Part shown: positions 55,701 to 64,000 of the stretch, one piece after another | How the letters are laid out: each line of letters opens with the position of its first letter | Numbering within the stretch: the first letter of the stretch is position 1 | DNA from: Aldrovandia affinis | Taxonomy: Eukaryota; Chordata; Actinopteri; Notacanthiformes; Halosauridae | Length of the DNA stretch: 64,000 bases | Reading direction: 5' to 3' | Assembly (NCBI GenBank): GCA_029706075.1 | Contig: JAINUG010000020.1 | Coordinates: forward strand, 6,663,860 to 6,727,859 | Program-made: the position numbers and the translations under genes | The notes under the pieces: generated by a model | The model's database searches: none | Seen by the model: the letters and a program-made list of their open reading frames with translations, nothing else | Told to the model about the DNA's origin: nothing

Positions 55701-55755
55701 TATATCCAGCAATAAATCAACACGGTCCCTTCCTCACACATATTGAGCAATATGC

Positions 55756-57740
55756 AGGGACAGCAATATTGCCTGTGACCGTGAGCACTACAAATAGCTC
55801 TGGAGTGGTTGCTAAGGAAGAACCGATAACAAAAGATAGATACTCAGCTTTAGTGAGTTGGTTCATGTTCCAGAAAACACCTCACACTGTTCCACGTGCC
55901 GGAGATGAGTAAATGAACAACCTTTAGCAACTCATTCCTACGTTAAACAACATTTTAAATTTTGAAATGTATCGACCCCGCAAGTATAAACAGCACTTGA
56001 TTATATTGCAGCAGCTCCAGTCAGCGTTAGCGTGTACTCAATAGGCCGGCTTGTCCCCACATCTCATTTGGAATAACAAGCGTTGATCGTGTCGGGAAGC
56101 AGAACAATGTCACGCGTTGAAAAAAAGGGGCTTTACCCGCACGTGAGACGCGGTTGAACACGAGATGGCGATACTCCGGGGACGAACTGAATGAGGCGGC
56201 GCCTCAACAAGACCTTGCATTTCCGTCCAAGGTTCCGTCCAACAAAAGCCAGTCTCGCTAGCGCTGATACCGCCCTGTCTCTTTCAGCCGAACTAGAAGT
56301 CCCGCTTGAACTCAACGACTGCGGGAGAACTGCGCTCCTGAGCAGCTACAACATGTGAACCCTGCCAAACTGCAAACCCCCTCAACAACCATCTCCGATC
56401 ATCGGACTTAGATGATTTATGCGGTGACAAAACCTCTTCTATCCCCATAATGTATACATACACATTCCAGTTGTGCCAAAATAATCCAACCCCACTCCCC
56501 CCCAAATAATCTAATGTTTGGCCCCATCCCCAATAAATAAATAAATACTTGAAGTGCCTTGTTCGTTCTTTGCGGAATAAATAAATGCATTGTTTTTTGA
56601 AGAGAACAGGGTTGGTTGGTTCGGAACGATCTAGAAGGCGCCAAAATCAACACGTGAAAGACGAGTGCCTGGTGGGCTATGACCGTCCGCCAAAGGCAGA
56701 TGTTTAAAGGGAATCTCTGCGTTGCAGTGACGGTACACCTTTCAGTGTTTTTCCACCAGTATATCGTACCACAGCCCGTAACCGAGGTCCCAGGTTCTAT
56801 TAACACACCGTACCTAGTTCTGGTAACAAAGGTTATTCCCTGCTCTTTGCTTCATACCCCAAGTGAACCCAACTTGAGCCGATGTGTGGAGCTAGCCATA
56901 CTGTCGTCCACCGATTGCTCAAACGCAATTTCGTCACGGAATCGTCTGAATCATAGGTAACTCCTCCCATCTTCAAGGTTCTTAACTTTTTTTTTTTACC
57001 CTGCGTCTCAAGTACCTGATTCAGCAGCTTTTAAGCTTAGGTCAGTCTGATTGGCTTCAACATGGCAGCTCCAACGCCTGTGCCAAAACATACCGTCCAC
57101 CTCCAGCAGCGAGGCACAGACCCATGACTCATTCTGTCCTCGCAAATAATCGCTTCTTGTTATAAACGTATCCTGAATAAAGTTTTGAATTACAGTCCCT
57201 GTGTGCATGAAACACTATGCACGTAAAAACTGGAGGACACACTACACGGCCCTTCCTGGTTGAATTATTTATCTCCTGGAGTGGTGCAAGTTGTTTCCGT
57301 GGAAACTGGACAACTTTGGAACTGAAGCATGCATTCCCCCTGTCCTTAATTTAAGGAGGGTTATTAAAAATGAGCCCTCTCAAAAGCCCAATCTGGTCTG
57401 TCTGGTGAAGAGGAATAAATAGATATTTAAAAAATGTGGTTCAAATAACTGAAGTAAATCAGCTCGCAGTCGGACATTTGAAAAAGTGCCACCCAAAATC
57501 GTGTTTCTCAAGCACGTTCTTGTGAAATACGTTGACCCCTTCAGTGCCCAGGAGGTTAGACCACAGATTCTATGCATTAAACAGATGGTTAGCTCCATGT
57601 TTTTGACCTCGAAAGTTTGGCTTCTCTACAGATTAATATTTATGAAGGGGCATGGCCTAGGACAACACCGGTGCCAATTGGATGATCCGTCATTGGACAC
57701 GCCTCTTCATGAATATTCATACCGGAGTCTTCGAGACCTT
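55756..57740. other. Non-coding stretch
   Basis: No gene recognised. 56700-56970 resembles the internal part of the long-TIR element (GTGGAGCTAGC, then GATTG.TCAA, then GAATCGTC) in opposite orientation. 56120-56340 is CpG-bearing but no exon was defined. Confidence 0.45.
56700..56970. mobile_element. Fragment related to the 52434-53982 element
   Basis: Shares the order GTTTTTCCACC, GTACC, GTGGAGCTAGC, CGTCAC.GAATCGTC with the complement of the 53740-53980 region. Decayed; ends not defined. Confidence 0.45.
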
Positions 57741-57746
57741 AAGTAC

Positions 57747-58459
57747 CACCATGTATGCTGGTTTTCATTCCAAGCATAATTGCAATTGCTGAAGTATAAC
57801 GAGGTGTTAATTGGTTTTTAATAAGACTTTTAATGTCCTATGAGGGTTGATTGAACGTTACCCTCTTAGTGCCACATTATGTCAGAAACAGATATTCATG
57901 TTAAAATAATTCATATTCTATATAGTTTAATTACTTTTAATCAGTCAAATCAGTTGTCAGATAACTAATGCTTTCATTTTCTGTAATGTGCTGTGGCAAA
58001 TGATTCCTTTTGAAAGAGGTTACATTTTTTATTGATAGACCTACAGCGTCCAAAATTGTGGACACCTGGTCATAGAAACGAAAGGTTTTGTGGAAAATGA
58101 CAGGGAAAAGCGAATGGTAATGAGCCTATGTGGTGCTAACGCTAACTGCATTGTGTTGAAATCTGTTACAGCACAAAATTAACCACTTAAGGAACCTAAA
58201 CACGGTTTCAAAAATGAAAAGCATGAATTCTCTAGAGAGTTGTTGAGAATGATATGACTGACTAAAAGTCCTTAAATTATGTAGAATACAACTTATTTTA
58301 ACATGAATATCTGTTTCTGACATAATGTGGCACTAAGAGGGTAACATTAAATCATCCCTCATTAGACATTAGAAGTGTTTTATTAAAAAGCCATTAACAG
58401 CTCGTTGTATTTCAGGAATTGTAATTATGGTTGGAAAGAAAACCAGCGTACACTGTGGT
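57747..58459. mobile_element. Foldback element (about 190-bp arms)
   Basis: Inverted arms 57747-57940 and 58268-58459, sharing GCTGGTTTTC, TTAATAA and a well-conserved inner block TACCCTCTTAGTGCCACATT. About 330 bp of spacer. No coding capacity. Superfamily unknown. Confidence 0.8.
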
Positions 58460-59648
58460 ACACCAGGACCGAGAACCATTCTCTTATGGTAAGGAAGTAA
58501 AGAGGAAAAGGAATAACAGAGCGGACCATCTGGTTGCTGTAGAGCATCTGTGGTTACAGATTGCACATCCAGCCCAAGTAAGTTCATTCATGCTTTCCGT
58601 GTAGAGGAGTGTCACCCCTACCCTCATGTTACTGCAGCAAACAATAACACAGAGGCCGTGGCCATGGCAACTACTTCATTCGATTTTGAAATGCCCACTT
58701 CCAGCTAAAAGGGGCTGGGCCCAGGCCTTCTGAACAGAGGGAATTGTGGGAAACTGGGGTGTGGGGTAAACTGTGTCTGCACCAAAACATGGGGGAGGTC
58801 AGGGCAGATTTTCTTTCACGCACACTCACTCACTTTCTCACACTCACACTATCAAACACTCTGATACAGGATTTAAATGTGAAAAAGTGGCATAAGGCGG
58901 GGGGTATGCACAATGTCTGATGATGAAACAGAAACAAAAAACACGCCTAGTCCCTGGTGCAGTAACCTGAGGTCTGTCAGATGTGTCCATTAAGGAGGAT
59001 CAGCACTACCCTTTTTTGTGCTTTTTCTGCACGTTAGCAGAGACTTTTAACGCACACCGCTTTCCCATTGATAGGAGAAACTGGACACACCGCGCGTCAT
59101 TTGACATGATACGTTTCCTGTAGGCCCGACGACCCTCACATCTGTGTGCCGTGTCCCACAAGGCGTATGCCCAGAGAGCTTACCTTCGTTAAGACCATTT
59201 CTCATTAGCCAACACAGCCGGCCTTTGAAGTAAATCATGTCCTGTCCTGCCCGCCTATCCGTCTGTCCATCTGTCTGTGACCTTAGTGTCTGTGTGTAGG
59301 AGTGTTCATGCATGCGTTTTGTAAGCATGCGCATGTGTGTTTTCTGCATGTGTGATTGTGTGTATGTACATGTGTTGGGTTTATGTTTATGTATGTAGCT
59401 GTATATGAACAAAAGATCAAATTAAATATACCTCATTACTTATAGTTTATGCTAAAAAAATGCAGAAAATTCCAAACCTACAATACTAATACAAAAACAT
59501 TTTGTTTTATTAATATTTTGTTTCCCAGAAAACATCTGGATCACAATTATTCACACATCTAACTATTCTTTTAAATGTAATGCAACAAAAACAAATCTTC
59601 ATAAATATACAACTTATTTGAAGTTCATTCGAAGGTTATGAAACTATA
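58460..59648. other. Non-coding stretch
   Basis: No gene or clear repeat recognised, apart from short GT-rich sequence at about 59280-59400 and AT-rich sequence near 59440-59640 that may belong to the left part of the following Tc1 element. Confidence 0.5.
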
Positions 59649-59734
59649 CAGTGGCCTACAATAGTTTCCTGTTTCCCTCTGGTATAAAAAGGAGGGAACA
59701 CACGTTTGAAATACTGTGGTCAGCCACCATCATG

Positions 59735-61450
59735 ATGAAAGGCGAAGAACTCCCTGAAAGCATCAGACAAAAGGTTATTGACCTCTACAGATCAGGAGAT
59801 GGCTACAAAAACATAACTAAAATGTTAAAGATGCCGCTTTCCACTGTTGTGTCAATTATTAGGAAGTTTAAGGCCACTGGAACAGTGGCTAACCTGCCAG
59901 GTAGAGGACGCAAGTCCATCTTGGCCCCACGTGTAGTGAGATGGATGGTTCGAGGCAAAAATAAGTCCAAGGGGCACAGTTCAGATCTCCAAAACAACCT
60001 GGCATCTTGGGGTTTCAAGGTGTATAAAGCTACCATCCGACGACGCCTACATGACCATGGCCTTTACGGCAGAGTTGCAAGAAGGAAGCCTCTTTTGAAG
60101 ACAATTCACTGAAAAAGGCGTCTTGAATTCACCAAACTACATCTGAACTACAAATAGAACCGTATCTTGTGGTCTTTTCGGACATGCACATCAGCGTTAT
60201 GTTTGGTGTTCAAAGAATGCAAGTATTGTTGAAAAGAACCTCATGCCTACAGTGAAATTGGTGGTAGATCTTTAATGCTTTGGGGTTGTTTTGCATCCAC
60301 ATGCCCTGCGGCCCTTATTAAAATAGAGGAAACCATGTACCAAGACATTTTGTCCAAAAACCTTCCCTCCGCCAGGAAGCTACACCTTGTCCGCAGATGG
60401 ACCTTCCAACAAGACAACAATCCCAAACATACACTACTGGTCAAAAGTTTTATAACACCCCCATTTTCCCGTTTTTACTGAAATTTAAGCAGTTCAAGTC
60501 CAGTGAATAACCAGAAATGGTAGAAATGCTTTTAAAAAAAAGTTTGCAAGTCGCCAACTCTGGATCCATCAAAAGAGCCCCAGACCATCATGCTTCCTCC
60601 TCCATGTTTAACAGTTGGTGTCACACACTGAGGAACCATCCTTTCACCTACTCAGTGTACAAAAACCTTTCAAGATTTCAAAATTTGATTCATCGGTCCA
60701 TAAGACCTTCTTCCAGTCTTCAGTAGTCCACTGGCAGTGCTTCATGGCCCAGGCAAGCCTCTTTTTCTTATTTCGCCATCTTAGCAATGGCTTTCTTACT
60801 GCCACTTGACCTGTCAAACCTGGAGCTCGAAGTCTTCTCTTCACAGTTGAAACCGAATCTTCCTTACTTTGACCTGTGTTAAGCTTGAAGCTGTTGTCCT
60901 GTGAGCCGCCTATCACACAAGCTGTTGACTCTCAGAAACTTGTCTTCTAATTTTGCTGTGGCTTTGGGTCTGCCAGACCTCTTCCTGTCAGTTTCCAAGT
61001 GCCTTTTGATGGTGTAGGAAAGTTCAATTAAGTTCATTTTGTCTTCTTATTTCAAATAAATGTTTTACTTTCTTTTGATCACTGCCAAAAACTGTATTCT
61101 TTTTCAGTTTTTGGTAACCTAAACTTTTTTTAATTTTTTTTTAATAAAACCTCTGGCTGTTTACCACTTACCTTAGTACAATTTCAGGTTACTCACTGGA
61201 CTTAAATTTCAATAAAAACTGGAAAATGGGGGTGTTCTAAATCTTTTGACCGGTAGTGTAAGTACAAAGCAACTAAGAAATGGTTGACAGAGCACAAGAT
61301 CAATGTCCTGACGTGGCCAGCTCAGTCTCCAGACCTGAATCCAATTGAACATTGTGGTTTGAACTCAAAAAAGCAGTCCAGAAATGTCAACCCAAGAATC
61401 TGAAGGAACTAGAACAATTCTACATCGAGGATTGGTTGAGGACAACATTT
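59735..61450 (+). pseudogene. Tc1 transposase, several stops and an insertion
   Basis: MKGEELPESIRQKVIDLYRS with helix-turn-helix motifs, GRGRKS and the SSDLQNNLASWGFKV block is open to 60111. Stops follow in the region that should carry the first catalytic Asp, then LMLWGCFASTCPAALIK and FQQDNNPKHT to about 60430. It resumes after the inserted element at about 61262 (ATKKWLTEHKINVLTWPAQS) and loses frame after DLNPIEH. Non-functional. Confidence 0.85.
60432..61258 (-). mobile_element. Deleted Tc1 copy nested in the Tc1 above
   Basis: Ends CACTACTGGTCAAAAGTTTT and complement (CTTTTGACCGGTAGTG), TA both sides, 827 bp. The - strand remnant reads VKRRLRAPGLTGQVAVRKPL and VLWTDESNFEILKGF. Same family as 46199, 52628 and 54255. 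Confidence 0.88.
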
Positions 61451-61655
61451 TGAGGAAATGAAAGGCAATTTTTGTGCAAACAAAATATGTATAGATATTT
61501 CAATTTCATACCATATGTATTTGTATCGTGTTTTATGACATTCTTGAATAAAAAATACCACGAGTAAAAATTTTAGTTTTTGAAGGACGATGAGAACAAA
61601 CAGATTTTGGTAGTGGACTCTTGGGTGTCCAAAAGTGGACTTTTGGACCCCACTG

Positions 61656-62055
61656 TAAATGTGTGTATATGTGAGTGTGTGAGTATATGCATGTGAGTAT
61701 GTGCGTGTGTGTGTGTGTGTGAGAGAGAGAGAGTGAGAGTATGGGAGTTTGTGAGTATGTGTGAGAGTGTGTGTGTGTATGTTGGAGTGTGAGTGTGTGA
61801 GAGAGAGTGTGTATGTGTTACGACCCTGGCCAAAAATTGTGTTCGTTTGTGTTTGGCCTAACCCATCACAGTGTGTCTATGTGTGTGTGAGTGTGTGTGC
61901 ATTCCTTCTCTTTAAGGCAGTGCCACCCGTATTAACGTGTTAAAGTCCCCATAGTAACAGTTCTTTATTGGCCACACAAAGGAGTCCCCACTACGCCCCC
62001 CCTGCAACAAACTTCCTGCCCCTCCCTCCCATGTCCACTGCACAGCCTCTCCTCT
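61656..62055. other. Non-coding stretch with (GT)n
   Basis: Interrupted GT/GA repeats at about 61660-61820 and 61870-61900. No gene recognised. Confidence 0.6.
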
Positions 62056-62312
62056 TACTCTTTCTCACTGTAGAGCTGGAACCAGGCTGGCTCATTATAG
62101 CCCTTTCCCACTGTAGAGCTGAACCAGGCCGGCTCATTAAAGCCCTTTCCCACTGTAGAGCTGAACGAGACTGGCTCATTATAGCCCTTTCCCATTGTAG
62201 AGCTGGAACCAGGCTGGCTCATTATAGCCCTTTCCCACTGTAAAGCTGAACCAGGCTGGCTCATTATAGCCCTTTCCCACTGTAGAGCTGGAAACAGGCT
62301 GGGTCATAAGCT
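62056..62312. repeat. 42-43-bp minisatellite
   Basis: Six copies of CTCATTATAGCCCTTTCCCA plus CTGTAGAGCTGGAACCAGGCTGG. A partial inverted copy (GGTTCCAGCTCTACAGTGGG) lies at 62681-62700. Confidence 0.88.
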
Positions 62313-62494
62313 TCAGCCAAAGCTGGTTGAACTGGTACTTAAGAATACAAGAACATTGTACTGACAAGCCATTATGTGTTTTATAATATGATTCTTCGGC
62401 TACTTCATGTTTACTTTATATCATCGTTTTAGCTCTGGCATGGTCAGGGCTCCCAGACCATGACCTAACACTAAAGACTCTAAACATGTGGATA

Positions 62495-62680
62495 CATGCA
62501 TCACACTGCCTGCTGACATCACACGACATTACTCTGCCTGCTGACATCACACGACATCCACTGCCTGCTGACATCACACGACATCACACTGCCTTCTGAC
62601 ATCACACTGCCTGCTTACATCACAAGACATCGCACTGGCTGATGAAATCACATGATATGCACTGCTGGCTGACATCACAT
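62495..62680. repeat. 26-bp minisatellite
   Basis: About seven copies of CACTGCCTGCTGACATCACA plus CGACAT, with variants. Confidence 0.85.
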
Positions 62681-62700
62681 GGTTCCAGCTCTACAGTGGG

Positions 62701-64000
62701 ACTGTAGTAGCGCTGTTTACACACATCTCCTAGGTGTGGTCACTGCTGGAATATTCCACTCTCCTGGGCTCCAGGGCGAAGGCCCTAAGGGTGGGCCACG
62801 TCTGCTCTTCCTCTCTGGCCCCCACCCAGCCTTTTCACCCCCCCACACCTTTGAGAAGGCATTATCATCTGGCCTCCCAGTTTGAATATTCATTTGCTCA
62901 AAGCCTTCGTCTTTTTAAATTTTTTATTCTTCATCCGACCGGCTGAAACCTGAGGTACAAAATCCATGTCTGTGTGTTAAATCAGCGTCTGATGAGAGAA
63001 GAAAAGGCTGCATGCCAGGCCTTTAACTCAGTTGTTAAAATAAGATGGAAGAAAAAAGAAAGAAAGAGAGAAAGAAAAACGGCAAAGCACCATGCATTGT
63101 GCTGCCCAACCTAAAATGGCTGCCATCACAGCCTCTTTAACCAGTGAAGCACCGTGATGCCAAATCCTGCAGGGCCACAGGAGCCTTTTGTGCTACTTCA
63201 GTGAAGGGTTTTGCACTGGAATTACAACTTCGGGGGGGGACGGGACAGGACGAAGACCAAAACACTGTCTAAGAACAGCATCCGTCATTTTGTTTGTAGA
63301 TTCCAATTAAAGAGGAAACAAACTGGGAAAAGAACATCAAACTAAAACAACAACAATGCCTTCCTGCTGTTGCCAAGTGTTGCCATTCAAGGGCCCGGGA
63401 CTCTGAATGTGTCTGCTTCGGCCGAAGCGAAGGCTTCCTACCTCCTGAACCCACACGCAGGCAGCAAAGTACAGGGCCCGGCTTTCTCGCTGTGAACTCT
63501 GCTGAAAATACAGAATGCCCTCAAAACATTTTTTTGGTGTGTTTCACGCACCCTTGGCCTCTCTGGCGTGTTTCCGTCCACACAAATGCATTGGCACGAA
63601 CTGCGCTGTGCATCGGTCATATTTTCAGGGGGATGGAGTTGACCGGCAGGCATTTGGAAGAGGCGCAGGGAGGAACGCTCTTTGAAATCCACCACGGGAA
63701 ACGAGGTTCAAAGCCCAGTGGAGGAACTCAGTGTTCCTTATTGTATCTACCTTTGATCCCCCTGTGCACTGGAGATCAAGTGAAGATTAAGTCCAGTCCT
63801 CCATGAGAGGGAGTGGTTAGTAAGCTCAGAGTGCAGAGGTGCGCAGTGGTGGATACATCACGATTGACTGGGCGACGCTTAGATTTTCCTTAATCGATTT
63901 GGCACGTTCCTCCAAACTAAGGTCCATACTCTCAAAACAGTTAACACAGCCATCTAAACACACTTGAATTTTGCAAAAACAGTCCAATCCCACTGCAAAA
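62701..64000. other. Non-coding stretch to the window end
   Basis: No recognisable exon, repeat family or element. The open frames (for example 63438-63695 - and 63492-63806 +) have no family features. Confidence 0.5.

Larger units (their letters stand above)
52386..55755. repeat. About 37-bp minisatellite broken by nested elements
   Basis: Units of the form CATATATCCAGCAATATATC plus AACACGGTCCCTTACTC occur at 52386-52428, 53985-54250 and 55703-55755. The gaps are filled by a long-TIR element (52434-53982) and a Tc1 element (54255-55700). Confidence 0.85.
59649..61655 (+). mobile_element. Tc1 element hosting another Tc1
   Basis: Starts after TA with CAGTGGCCTACAATAG and ends GGACTTTTGGACCCCACTG before TA. 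The two ends match only at their tips, so the left boundary is uncertain. Transposase on the + strand is split at 60432-61258 by a second Tc1 copy: DNNPKHT before it, TKKWLTEHK-like sequence and [10 protein letters not shown] after it. Confidence 0.75.

Noticed and set aside
61816-61962. Second LTR-like element suggested by TGTTACG near 61818 and AGTAACA near 61954
   Set aside because: Too short, ends not properly inverted, no target duplication and no matching internal features.

Overview
The window looks like a ray-finned fish (probably teleost) chromosome segment. It has vertebrate-type genes with GT-AG introns, many Tc1/mariner DNA transposons with the usual fish terminal repeats, tRNA-headed SINEs, eel-UnaL2-type LINE tails, (CA)n tracts and large minisatellites. 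No species is claimed. I see no bacterial genes, CRISPR array or multi-gene accessory system.

Layout. From 1 to 8.35 kb is a repeat block: an LTR-like element carrying a 28-bp minisatellite, then a 5.7-kb array of a 41-bp minisatellite. Inside that array a 166-bp module is scattered in four copies, and a fifth copy lies outside it. From 8.56 to 9.42 kb is a decayed Tc1 element with a LINE tail inside it. From 10.3 to 33.8 kb is a complete DNA topoisomerase I gene (top1, + strand): 21 coding exons, 2256 nt of CDS, 751 residues, all catalytic residues present, promoter signals upstream and an AATAAA signal at 33779. Its introns hold three Tc1 elements, two tRNA-SINEs, a small MITE, a hairpin element and long (CA)n tracts. 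From 33.8 to 37.2 kb is intergenic decay with an isolated CRE-bearing GC-rich patch and a LINE fragment. From 37.7 to 42.5 kb is a zhx3-like zinc finger/homeobox gene on the - strand, tail-to-tail with top1. TOP1 and ZHX3 are also close neighbours in human, with PLCG1 between them; no PLCG1 was seen here. From 43.4 to 64 kb is a transposon graveyard: several Tc1 families, some inserted into each other or into minisatellites, a long-TIR hAT-like element, foldback elements and a LINE 3' end. No further host gene was recognised there.

Most notable observations: (a) a 29-bp microinversion inside an otherwise open Tc1 transposase, whose correct peptide reads on the opposite strand; (b) an intron splitting the zhx3 coding region, which is uninterrupted in mammals, bounded by a 10-bp direct repeat containing AGGT, with a TAAATAAA stop/poly(A) signal just inside the intron; (c) a minisatellite that seems to have repeatedly captured and spread a 166-bp flanking module; (d) several nested insertions that give relative dates.

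The two host genes are not known to act in one pathway. TOP1 relaxes supercoils in the nucleus; ZHX proteins are nuclear dimeric transcription repressors.
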